Below are positions 1 through 10,078 of a stretch of DNA of 64,000 nucleotides, one piece after another (position 1 is the first letter of the stretch; each line of letters starts with the position of its first letter). The stretch lies in assembly GCA_963580285.1 (NCBI GenBank), contig OY757021.1:91127221-91191220 (forward strand), given 5' to 3'. The notes beneath the pieces are model-generated. The model was not told the origin of the DNA and searched no databases. It was given only the letters and a program-made list of their open reading frames with translations. The stretch is from Lucinisca nassula. Taxonomy: Eukaryota; Mollusca; Bivalvia; Lucinida; Lucinidae. The position numbers were made by a program, and so were the translations under genes.

Positions 1-164
1 GGTTAATACTTCCATGTGATCTAGTGCACGCTTTCATATCTGTAAAACAGTCCTTTTCCTTATTTCTACTTCAAACATGGATCGTGAGTGCCCTTTAGAA
101 TAGCCCCGATAAGCCGGATCTAATGAGAACCAACAGTCTGTGGTACAGACATATTTACCTTTCT
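1..164. other. Edge remnant of MITE-A-like sequence
   Basis: No gene is visible. Bases 58-110 recall the middle of a MITE-A element (a TTATTTCTACTTCAAACATGG stretch followed by a degenerate TTAGAA hairpin arm), so this is probably a decayed MITE copy. It is too divergent for its ends to be placed. Confidence 0.3.
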
Positions 165-433
165 CATCACGATAACATGGCGAAATGACTCCCTCAAATC
201 CCAGTTTTAAATAGAAAAACTGAGATCTACATGGGTATACCTTATTTTTTCCGCTCAAAAACATTGATTGTGGGTACTCGTTAGAATCGCTGGCCGCGGT
301 TGTGTGGTTCTAACGTGTACCCGCAATCTATATTTTGAACAGAACTATGAAAAATATCACATTTTTTTCATCTTAAAATTTTAGGTTTTCTAACGGTAAA
401 TACAATGTATTTGTAAAGGCGTGTTTTCGTAAT
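165..433 (+). mobile_element. MITE-A, non-autonomous hairpin transposon
   Basis: The element starts CATCACGATAACATGG and ends with GGCGTGTTTTCGTAAT, so its ends are imperfect inverted repeats. In the middle (about 266-331) GATTGTGGGTACTCG pairs with CGTGTACCCGCAATC around a decayed loop. The same order of blocks (left end, CCCAGTTTTA arm, hairpin, TTTTCATC block, right end) recurs at 16232, 21705, 22187, 24873, 51663 and 54920. No coding capacity is visible. The superfamily cannot be assigned because clear target duplications were not seen. Confidence 0.75.
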
Positions 434-619
434 AATTTTTTATATAAGTAAATTCTGAATAGTTGGATCCTTTCGTTTTACCAGTGTATTCATTGCTAGG
501 GCATGTTGGCGTGATGAAGGAGCTGTCTCTGTCAACACCTTTGTGTCGCGAACGGAAAGTCTCCGTCTCGACGGTAATACACTAGATTGGCTGGTCAGAA
601 GCATACATAGGACTGACCT

Positions 620-847
620 TTAACCCATTTAGTACCAGAAACCCCAAAATGGGTAGATGGCAAACAGCACAACCCCAGATCAGACGCCGCAGAACGCGGC
701 GTCTGATCAGGGCCTGCACTGTTTGCAAAAAGTCCATCCATTTTCATAATAAATTTTGACGAAAACACAACCTGACACCCTTAAGTTTTTAAATGAACTC
801 CTCCTATATATAAGGAGGGAGATTCCATTTGGTACAAAAATGGTAAA
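620..847 (+). mobile_element. MITE-P, TTAA-ended hairpin MITE
   Basis: It begins TTAACCCATTTAGTACCA and ends near TTTGGTACAAAAATGGTAA, which are imperfect inverted ends. The centre holds a near-perfect palindrome, AGATCAGACGCCGCAGAACG followed by its complement, flanked by CAAACAGC and CTGTTTGC arms. Other copies (12108, 12497, 18025, 23238) keep TTAA at both ends. TTAA targets with TTAACCC ends are what is known for piggyBac-type elements, so a piggyBac-derived MITE is the likely class (inference). Confidence 0.75.
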
Positions 848-865
848 TGCGTAATCCAGTTATGT

Positions 866-1732
866 ATGGCAAGCCAAGTGCACAATAATTCTTTAAACCA
901 AGGTTTGAACTTGAAATCCCAGTTTGAGGTTTCCAAACTAGGGTTTTAAAATATCAACCACGGTTTCAAAGAAAAAGTGCACAATATTTTTTCAAACCAC
1001 AGTTTCAACTTTCAAACTGGTGTTTATAATTTATCTTCTAATACCTTTACTTCAATCCTGAACTTTAAACCCCAGTTTCAAAGCCAAACAAACAATAAAT
1101 CTTCAAACCACGTTATGAGCTTTTAAATGGTGATTTACATGTTGAAACCGTACTTTTGAGGAAAATTTGTTCATTAAATAACTTCAAACTTGGGTGTTAT
1201 GTCTTTCCCCATTATGTATGTAGTTCCTTTTTAGTTACGTTTGGATTATCTGAAGGGAACCGTTGCTGACTCGGTTTGCCAGTGGTCTGTTCTGTTTTGT
1301 TGGCACTGCATGTTTGGACTTGTTTGCCTGGTGATATATTGTTGGGAGGATTTAGGATCTGATTGCATCAGTTTCTGATCGTTTCCCTTTTAAAATTTGA
1401 ATATTTAAAGTATGAGTTAAAATGATAAATTATTGTGCAAATGGCGTCTGATCCCAAGTTTCAAACTTAAAACTGTGGTTTGAAGATTTATTGTACATGT
1501 GAGTTGTCACTGGGTTTGAAGTATTTAAACTAAGGATTGAAGTGAAGGTATAAGAAAATAAATGATAGCCCCAGTTTGAAAGTTGAAAACGTGGTTGGAA
1601 GCATTATTGTACAGTTTTTCTTTGAAACCATGGTTTGAACGTCTCAACCCGTTATTTGAACACTTCAGACTGTTGTTTTAAGTTCAAGCCGTGGTTATGT
1701 TATAAGATTTATTGTTCACTTGGCTTGCCATA
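866..1732. mobile_element. Long inverted-repeat foldback element
   Basis: The left arm starts ATGGCAAGCCAAGTGCACAA (866) and the right arm ends with CACTTGGCTTGCCA (about 1718-1731), its complement. Arms of about 280 bases (866-1150 and about 1450-1732) pair in reverse with many mismatches, around a spacer of about 300 bases. Within each arm short palindromes of the type CAAACCNNGGTTTG recur. No ORF of note. It resembles a foldback or large MITE; the family is unknown to me. A transcript would fold into a long imperfect double-stranded RNA. Confidence 0.65.
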
Positions 1733-2000
1733 ATTATAGTTTTGCTTGGTTTTTGTTTTAATGTCAGCTGTATGAATACATTTTATTGCTTTTGCTATAT
1801 TTGCTATATGTATTTGTAAAATATTTCAACGTTTTAGTAATAAAATGTACAAACCATATTTTCCTTGAGTATTTATGTGTTGCTATAAATCCACATTGTA
1901 GAAGGGCCTGCATGTAGAGTGTCATAAACAGTAGACTGGTACTGTCCCATTATGTCACCATTCAAGGAAAAGTCTCAGAAAAACCGTGACTCCCATTTTT

Positions 2001-4777
2001 AGCTCACCTGTCACGTAGTGACAAGGTGAGCTTTTGGGATCTTTTTTTGTCCGTCGTGCGTCCGTGCGTATGTCCGTAAACTTTTCTTCAAACGACATCT
2101 CCTCCTAAACCACTGATCGTATTTTGACCAAACTTCACAGGAATGATCCTTAGGTGGTCCCCTTTCAAAGGTGTTCAAATGGTTCCGGTCCGTTGCACAT
2201 ATAGGCCACAGTAGCCAAAAATAGATTTTTTTCACCGCAAACTTAAAAAATCTTCTTCTCTGAAACCGCAAGGCCCAGGTCTTTGATATTTAGTATGAAG
2301 CTTCATCTAGTGGACCCCTACCAAGATTGTTCAAATTATAGTGCTGGGGCCAAAAATGCCCCCGCACGGGGGCCCTTTGGTTTTACATGGGCTTATATAG
2401 GGAAAATCTTTAAAAATCTTCTTCTCTGAAACCGCAAGGCCCAGGTCTTTGATATTTGGTATGAAGCTTCATCTAGTGGACCCCTACCAAGATTGTTCAA
2501 ATTATAGTGCTGGAGCTAAAAATGCCCCCGCACGGGGGCCCTTTGGTTTTACATGGGCTTATATTGGGAAAATCTTGAGAAATCTTCTTCTCTGAAACCG
2601 CAAGGCCCAGGTCTTTGATATTTGGTATGAAGCTTTATCTAGTGGACCCCTACCAAGATTGTTTAAATCATAGTGCATGGGCCAAAAATGCCACCGCACG
2701 GGGGCCCTTTGGTTGTACATGGGCTTATATAGGGAAAACTTTTAAAAATCTTCTTTGAAACCGCAAGGCCCAGGTCTTTGATATTTGGGATGAAGCTTTA
2801 TCTAGTGGACCCCTACCAAGATTGTTCAAAGTATAGTGCTGGATCTAAAAATGCCCCCGCACGGGGGCCCTTTGGTTTTACATGGGCTTATATAGGGAAA
2901 ATCTTGAAAAATCTTCTTCTCTGAAACCGCAAGGCCCAGGTCTTTGATATTTGGTATGAAGCTTCATCTAGTGGACCCCTACCAAGATTGTTTAAATCAT
3001 AGTGCTGGGGCCAAAAATGCCACCGCACGGGGGCCCTTTGGTTGTACATGGGCTTATATAGGGAAATTCTTTAAAAATCTTCTTTGAAACCGCAAGGCCC
3101 AGGTCTTTGATATTTGGGATGAAGCTTTATCTAGTGGACCCCTACCAAGATTGTTCAAATTATAGTGCTGGATCTAAAAATGCCCCCGCACAGGGGCCCT
3201 TTGGTTTTACATGGGCTTATTTAGGGAAAATCTTGAAAAATCTTCTTCTCTGAAACCGCAAGGCCCAGGTCTTTGATATTTGGTATGAAGCTTCATCTAG
3301 TGGACCCCTACCAAGATTGTTCAAATTATAGTGCTGGGGCCAAAAATGCCCCCGCACGGAGGCCCTTTGGTTTAACATGGGCTTATATAGGGAAAATCTT
3401 GAAAAATCTTCTTCTCTGAAACCGCAAGGCCCAGGTCTTTGATATTTGGTATGAAGCTTTATCTAGTGGACCCCTACCAAGATTGTTCAAATTATAGTGC
3501 TGGATCTAAAAATGCCCCCGCACGGGGGCCCTTTGGTTTTACATGGGCTTATATAGGGAAAATCTTGAAAACTCTTCTTCTCTGAAACCGCAAGGCCCAG
3601 GTCTTTGATATTTGGTGTGAAGCTTCATCTAGTGGACTCCTACCAAGATTGTTCAAATTATAGTGCTGGGGCCAAAAATGCCTCCGCACCAGGGCCCTTT
3701 TGTTTTACATAGGCTTATATAGGGAAGATTTTTAAAAATCTTCTTCTCTGAAACCGCAAGGCCCAGGTCTTTGATATTTGGTATGAAGCTTCATCTAGTG
3801 GACCCCTACCAAGATTGTTCACATTATAGTGCTGGGGCCAAAAATGCCCCCACACGGGGGCCCTTTTGTTTTACATAGGCTTATATAGGGAAAATCTTGA
3901 AAAATCTTCTTCTCTGAAACCACAAGGCCCAGGTCTTTGATATTTGGTATGAAGCTTCATCTAGTGGACCCCTACCAAGATTATTCAAATTATAGTGCTG
4001 GGGCCAAAAAATGCCCCCGCACCAGGGCCCTTTTGTTTTACATAGGCTTATATAGGGAAAATTTTGAAAAATCTTCTTCTCTGAAACTGCAAGGCCCAGG
4101 TCTTTGATATTTGGTATGAAGCTTCATCTTGTGGACCTCTACCAAGATTGTTCAAATTATAGCCCTGGGGCCAAAAATGCCCCTGCTCCGGGCCCTTTGG
4201 TTTTACATAGACGGATATAGGGAAAATCTTGAAAAATCTTCTTCCTTGAAACCACAAGGCTTAGGTATTCGATATTTGTTATGAAGCTTCAGCTAGTGGA
4301 CCTCTATAAAGATTGTTCAAATTATAGCCCTGAGACCAAAAATGCCTCCGCCATGTGGCCCTTTGGTTTTACATAGACTTATATAGGGAAAATCTTTAAA
4401 AATCATCTTCTCTGAAACACAAGGCTTAGGTCTTTGATATTTGTTATGAAGCTTCAGCTAGTGGACCTCTACCAAGATTGTTCAAATTATAGCCCTGGGG
4501 CCAAAAATGCCCCTGCTTCGGGCCCTTTGGTTTAACATAGACTTATATAGGGAAAATCTTGTTTTACATAGACTTCTTTATGCAGGGCAAACCTTTAAAA
4601 TCTTCTTCTCTGAAACCAGAAAGCCCAGGTCTTTCATATTCGATATGAAGCTTCATCTTGTGGACCTCTACCAAGATTGTTCAAATTATAGCCCTGGTGC
4701 CAAAATTGACCCTGCCCGGGGCCCACTTGTTAAACATTGGATCAGGTGAGCGAACCAGGGCCCTCTGGGCCCTCTTG
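2001..4777 (+). mobile_element. HLE-1, Helitron-like element with tandem-repeat core
   Basis: The 5' edge is a hairpin: AGCTCACCTGTCACGTAGTG followed by ACAAGGTGAGCT (2001-2032). Next comes a CGTCC-rich stretch (2047-2076), an ACGACATCTCCTCC block, a tandem core (2262-4742), then CAGGTGAGCG (4743-4752) and a 3' hairpin AGGGCCC-TCT-GGGCCCT (4757-4773) followed by CTTG. The left GCTCACCTG and right CAGGTGAGC are inverted copies. End hairpins around a satellite core match what is known of molluscan pearl elements and Helitron-derived repeats; assignment to Helitron is inference because no Rep/helicase gene is present. Confidence 0.6.
2262..4742 (+). repeat. Tandem array, 15 monomers of about 166 bp
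   Basis: The phrase GAAACCGCAAGGCCCAGG (with variants) restarts at 2262, 2428, 2594, 2757, 2923, 3086, 3252, 3418, 3584, 3750, 3916, 4083, 4248, 4414 and 4614. Spacing is 166 for most, 163 in units lacking a TCT, and 200 for the unit starting 4414, which contains an internal partial duplication. Each good monomer holds a small palindrome GCCCCCGCACGGGGGC. Units are close to identical in the 5' two thirds and drift towards the 3' end. No reading frame is conserved across units, so the short ORFs here are not genes. Confidence 0.9.
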
Positions 4778-4904
4778 TCTAATTTCATGATGTGTTCTTT
4801 TTTGCCGAAAAAAAATATATATAGAGTTCACTGACCGTTCCAACGCGGTTCTTCTGTCGAGGTTTATTTTTGTAATGGTTTGTCTTTGATTGTTTGTATC
4901 GCTA

Positions 4905-5330
4905 ACATCAGGTCAGGTCCATTGCTGCTACTGGTAACATGTAAGCCAGTACAACCTGTTGCATGCGGGTAGATTGGACTCGACACCTCGGGAAGGCAAC
5001 CCGTCTAGGAGTTGCTAGATCTCTAAACAAAGCTAGCGGCGGTAGGGGTAGGTGGAACCCGTAGCCTTGGTTGGCAATCCACTGAGGGGTTTTAGGTCCC
5101 TAAACAAATCCTAACAAGTGGCAGGAGGACTAACTTTTTATCTTAATTGAATACTGACTTCCCCTATAGGACAGACGCGCCTCGCGTTACTTTGTGCAGT
5201 CACTCTGGCTATGCACAGGGAAGACATGGAACCCATGGTGGTTCCTCTGCCATTGCAAGGGCTAGATGGAGCTCTCAAGCCTAGGCCAGGACGCGAGAGT
5301 GAGGTTGACTGCACGTCTCTCCCTCACTAT
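4905..5330. other. GC-rich unassigned block, possibly retroelement UTR
   Basis: This stretch is clearly richer in G+C than its surroundings and holds a two-fold internal echo: GGAAGGCAACCCGTCTAGGA...CTCTAAACAAAGC and TTGGCAATCCACTGAGGGG...CCTAAACAAATCC. It lacks an open frame on either strand. It looks like an inserted transposon UTR or a decayed structured RNA-derived sequence. I do not recognise the family. Confidence 0.3.
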
Positions 5331-5634
5331 AATCCAATTCACAGCACATGTCATCTTAGATAATCATATACACACAAATAGTAACATTTCTCAAATATGA
5401 TTAAGATTGGTCATTGTCGGTAATGACAGACGAATTATTACTATTATTATTATTACTATGATTAGATTTAGAATTAGAATTATTTTCACTTATATTTTTG
5501 TTTTGATAGCCAGTTGGTTATTTTGTGGGAAAGTGACTTCCTTTCGGCTTTCTGCTGTTGGGTGTTTCCATTAGGGTCTAGTTATTCCATGTTTGTGTTT
5601 CTTTCCCTTTTGTATCTCTGGTGGAAGCTGTGGG

Positions 5635-5847
5635 TTAACCCTTATCTTGCTGTTCACGACAACCCCTATCTTTGCAAACAGTGTAGATCCAGATCAGATG
5701 GCTTCTGAAGAAGCCATCTGATCGGGATCTACACTGTTTGGCATTCAGTTTATGAATTTTTAGCAATAAATAACATCAAGTAATTTGATTGGTTGATAGA
5801 CAGAAATGGGTGTGGCTTTAATGAATATTCAGCAAGAGAAGGGTTAA
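5635..5847 (+). mobile_element. TTAA-ended hairpin MITE inside Retro-C
   Basis: The element runs from TTAACCC to GGGTTAA, with TTAA at 5635-5638 and 5844-5847. The central palindrome is near 5677-5745: CAAACAGTGTAGATCC, GATCAGATGGCTTC, then the complements. The host Retro-C consensus reads ...CTGTGGGTTAATTGTATCG..., so the insertion duplicated a single TTAA exactly. It is related in design to MITE-P but has a different hairpin (GATCAGATGGCTTC instead of GATCAGACGCCGC). Decayed relatives are at about 35160-35285. Confidence 0.75.
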
Positions 5848-5918
5848 TTGTATCGATTCCTGATCATTGCCTCCACTTCTATTTCATTTATTTCCTATTT
5901 TGTATATAGAGGATCTTA

Positions 5919-7098
5919 CATGAGTGTTCATGTATTATTGAATTTATTAAACGAGTTGAGGAAAAGGGATAAAATGCGAGGCTTTAGCCCGAGGGCCAAT
6001 ATGACTTCCGGTGCCAATATGACTTAGAGGCACACCTTCACCATATCATAACCTCTTTATTACATCATTTATATAGCATAGTTATATTGCAACGTGAAGA
6101 AATGAAGGCAAAGAGAATATTTACTTTTTAAAGATTGATGCTGGGAACGTTTCATCGAGTGTGTTGAGGATATATTTTCGGTATCCGCCGAAAAAAAAAG
6201 AAATTCCTTTTAAATTATACAACTCATTAGTAGGCCTACACTAACCATGCTCACGGTAATACAGTAACATAGTAGTGCGCAGCAAATTACGTCACAAGTG
6301 ACGTCGCAACTGTAAGTTTCAAAACCAAAAGAAATCGCCATTTTAAATACAGAATTTCTGCAGTTCAAAGAATGTTTTAAGGTATTTTACAGAATGGTTT
6401 GTGCTTATTTGAAGACAATTTTAATTTTAAAGGTTGATAGTGTCATTTATCAAGCTACTGCATAATCGATTCCGTGTGTAGCAGTCGGTCGCGGTGGTTG
6501 TTAACGTTAAATACAAGACAATTTTTGGGGACATTTTTTCCTCCCACAGATTGAGATTTCTTCCGCACAATTTCCAGCTGCTCATAAGTGAAGGGATCTG
6601 TTCGTTTAAGGTTGTTGGCAAGACCTTATTGTTTCAAATGTTGGGACATCCCTGCTGTGCTTGAAAGCAACGTCCTTCACAATGCTTCCCAATAGTGAGT
6701 GAACTTCTTTTGAAAAGTATTTTGTTTTTCATTTTTCATGCTTGCCACGAAATATGAGACTTTTCTCAAAATCTATTGTTATCAATGTCTTCTATCGCTC
6801 TGTCTAGGTCCAGAAGTCGGGTTGACATTGCTTCAAGTGACTTTTCTGCGGCCATTTTGAAGCTTATGGAGTACGGCATTAACGTTCTATTGCTATAGTA
6901 ACAGAGTGGAGCAGTGCCAATATGGAAAGGCAGTGCCAAACATCCATATTATATGGATTTTTGGCCCCGTCACGTGACTGTGCCATCAAAATAGCGAAAA
7001 CATGAGCCTGTATTGAAAGATTCTAATGTAATTTTCCTATAGTAGGTATGTAATAAATGGCGTTATTACACTCAGACGCGACGTCATATGATAAATGG
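5919..7098 (+). mobile_element. Long MITE-E relative sharing both element ends
   Basis: The left end (5919-6000) has the MITE-E palindrome arm GAGTGTTCATGTATTATTGA and AAACGAGTTGAGGAAAAGGG. The right end (about 7040-7098) has TAATAAATGGCGTTATTACA and GACGCGACGTCATATGAT, the other MITE-E end. Typical MITE-E copies are about 350 bp; here about 1 kb of different sequence lies between the ends. That interior has no long ORF. It could be a longer ancestor, or two unrelated fragments (less likely given the order). About 6010-7020 otherwise shows no gene. Confidence 0.4.
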
Positions 7099-7299
7099 TA
7101 TTTAGAAATCGAGTGAGGTAAAAATCTGATAAACGAATGATCTGCACAGGTTTCTTTTTCGGATTTATTTACCTCCCGATGTTTATAAATCCCATATTTA
7201 AGATAGGAGAAATGAATAAACCATGCATTGCATGCACTAGTACTGCCATAAACTTTTAGGATCATTTCGTATCTGGACTTCTGTACAGTTGACTCTTTA

Positions 7300-7947
7300 C
7301 AGCTCACCAGCGTAGTGAGTTTATTTACTTAATTTGACTGAAAGGACTACTGAATTGGCGCCATATCGAAAGCGCTTTCTAAAGTTCTGAATTAAAAAAG
7401 AATCAAAGTGTTTCAGTGATAAAAATGTGAGATTAGAGAAAGTAAAATATACTTCTCATTCAATGGCCATGTCTGCGTAATTTTTGTTTCAATGTTGCCT
7501 CCTCAAACGTCACTCACCTCAGCCGCCATTGAGATGACAAAGGACTGAAACATTCCCGCGTTTAACTATGATGATTTCATTGCAGAATCAGTATCTTGTA
7601 GAACAAGAGATGTCACAAGACAGCATAGCTCGCCCATCTGGAAGCTTTATATTAAAATGTACAATTAAAACTGGCATTTCTATCAAGTTATTATCAACTA
7701 TGAGCAAAAATCTTCAACATAAAATTTCTTAGACCGTGACCATGACATCAAGGTCACTGAAGGGGTGAGACCGGTACTGTGCGAAACTAAGTAACTAGGT
7801 CCATCAAGTGGTTTTAGAGATAAAGAGCTACAGAAAACTTTAACCAAAAATTTTAACTTTGAGTGACGTACTAGTATACGCCTATGCCGACGCCGACGCC
7901 AGTGTAACTGCTATAGCTCTTGCTGTATGTAGTTCAGGCGAGCTAAA
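7300..7947 (-). mobile_element. Small HLE fragment(s)
   Basis: A degenerate end hairpin CTCACCAGCGTAGTGAG lies at about 7302. The stretch 7616-7947 ends with a GACGCCGACGCC block and CAGGCGAGCTAAAA, the reversed form of the HLE 5' edge. Between them are pieces such as AAGGTCACTGAAGG that resemble tandem-core monomers. There is no coding sequence. Confidence 0.4.
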
Positions 7948-8203
7948 ATGTAGTTTCAGTTAAAGGGGTTTAAGAGGAAATATTCTCAGAAAAAGAAAAA
8001 CACCATGATTATGTAAAAAAAAGAAATCATGGTATATCTCTGTTATGCATGTTATTTATAGCTTTGTTTCACTTTTCTGTAGCTGCTGCAAAAGAGTCTC
8101 CGGTTGCGTACTTCAAAGTAGTTCAGTTTATATTTATGATTTATTTGGGATCATTGAGCCCACTTAAGACTTTGAAATAAAGTTAGCCTTAGAGGACTAT
8201 GTT

Positions 8204-8426
8204 CGGACCTCCGTACCCTAGTGGATAAGAGCGCTGTCTCTTAATCATTAGGTTTCTCACCACTGTGGGTTTGAGCCTGGCTCGGGTCACATATGAGACG
8301 CCAAGTTCTGCAATGGTAGGTCAGGTGGTTTTTCTCCCGTTTTCGCCCCCTCTGATTAACGATCGGTTCGATATGAGTGAAATAATATTGAAAGGGCCGT
8401 AAAACCAAACCACATAAAAAACCAAG
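8204..8426 (+). mobile_element. SINE-T, tRNA-derived SINE
   Basis: The head is tRNA-like: CCTAGTGGATAAGAGCGC fits an A box, and GTGGGTTTGAGCCTGG stands where the B box GGTTCGANTCC belongs. The body is GAGACGCCAAGTTCTGCAA..., then CGATCGGTTCGATATGAGTG, and ends GGGCCGTAAAACCAAACC with an A-rich tail. The same architecture recurs at 13539, 19086, 21094, 60452/61910 and 62139. The B box here carries changes, so this copy is probably old and inactive. Confidence 0.85.
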
Positions 8427-10078
8427 AGGATATAAGTAGTTTTGCACATTTCAGTACTGCTTATGATCAATGTCGAAACTCTTTACAGAGAAACTTCAAT
8501 AACTCGAATACGGATGACTCGCTTTCCTTTGCTTATTGGAACTCGATCTTGATTCCTAGGAGAAGTCTTGGGGCATATTGCTTCTGGCTTGTCCGTTCGT
8601 TCGTTCGCTCGTTCATTCGTTTGCTCGTTCGTTCGTACATTCGTCACACTTTCTTGTGCATAGCATAACTTTATAACCATGTATCTCAGATTTTTGAAAT
8701 TTCATATATGGATTCCTCATGAAAAAATAAATTACCCGTATTTTTTCTAATCCGAATTATCCCCCCTTTTCGAGTTATAGCCCTTATAAGTAAATAACAT
8801 AGACATTTCGTCAGCAAGATATCTGATAAGGTATTCGAGCCAGATCCTTGATATTTGGTACACTGATTGGGACTCAGGAGGAGATTACCTGATGAAATTT
8901 TCAAGCAATTTGATGGAATTTTGATGGAGTTATGACCCTTTTAAATTTCTTGTCATTTAATTGTGTTGCTTTTTCTTGTGCATAGCGTAACTTTAGAACC
9001 ATGTATACTAGTGTTTTGAAATTTTATATATGGATTCCTCATGAAAAAATAGTTGACCCGTATTTTTTTCTTATCCGAATTATCTTCCCTTTTCACATTA
9101 TTTCCCTTTTAATTGAATAACATAGAAAGATCGTTAGCAAGATATCTCAAAAAGTATTTGAGCTAGAGTCTTGATATCTAGTATGCTGATTTGGACTGAG
9201 GAGGAGATCACCTGATCAAATTTTCAACAAATTTCATGAAATTGTGTTAGAGTTATGGCCCTTTGCAATTTCTGGCCATTTAATTGTGTTGCTTTCTAGT
9301 GCATTGCAGAACTTTATAACTATGTATGCAAGTGTTTTGAAATTTCATGTATGGTTTTCTCATGAAAAAATAGTTGACCCTTATTTTTTTTCTTTTTTCC
9401 GAATTATCTCCCCTTTTTGAGTTATTTCCTCTTTAATTAAATAACATAGAAATCTCGTTAGCAAGGTATCTCAAAAAGTATTTGAGCCAGAGCCTTGATA
9501 TTTGGTATACTGATTGGGACCGAGGAGGAGATCACCTGATTAAATTTTCAACAAATTTAATGAATTTTTTAGAGTTATGACCCTTTGCAATTTCTGGCCA
9601 TTAATTGTGTTGCTCTGGTGCATAGCATAACTTTATAACCATGTATGCTAGTGTTTTGAAATTTCATATGTGGATTTCTCATGAAAAAAATAGTTAACCC
9701 GTATTTTTTTCTTTTCCGAATTATCTCCCCTTTTTGAGTTATTTCCCCTTTAATTTAATAACATAGAAATCTCGTTAGCAAGATATCTAAAAAATAGTTG
9801 AGCTAGAGCCTTGATATTTGGTATACTGATTGAGACTAAGGAGGAGATTACCTGGTTAAATTTCCAACCAATTCAATGAAGTTTTGTTAGAGTTAGGTCC
9901 TTTACAATTTCTGGCCATTTAATTGTGTTGATTTCCTGTGCATAGTATTACTTAAGATCTATGTATGCTAGTGTTTTGAAATTTCATATATGGTTTCCTC
10001 ATGAAAAAATTGTTGACCCGTATTTTTTTCTTATTGACTTATCTCCCCTGTTTGTGTTATTTCCTTTTTAATTAAATA

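Larger units (their letters stand above)
4828..5890 (+). mobile_element. Retro-C 3' fragment, interrupted twice
   Basis: Three pieces match the Retro-C 3' region seen complete at 31060-31664: 4828-4912 (TTCACTGACCGTTCCAACG), 5497-5634 (GATAGCCAGTTGGTTATTTT to the GGAAGCTGTGGG block) and 5848-5890 (TGTATCGATTCCTGATCATT). Between the first and second lies unassigned sequence (4913-5496). Between the second and third sits a TTAA-ended MITE. It is non-coding 3' sequence of a retroelement, cut by later insertions. Confidence 0.6.

Noticed and set aside
2262..4742. CRISPR array
   Set aside because: Direct repeats abut with no unique spacers and units are about 166 bp; this is a satellite-type array in a eukaryotic element.
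8204..8290. Working tRNA gene at SINE-T heads
   Set aside because: A and B boxes are present but the cloverleaf is not closed, and the sequence continues into a repeated SINE body.
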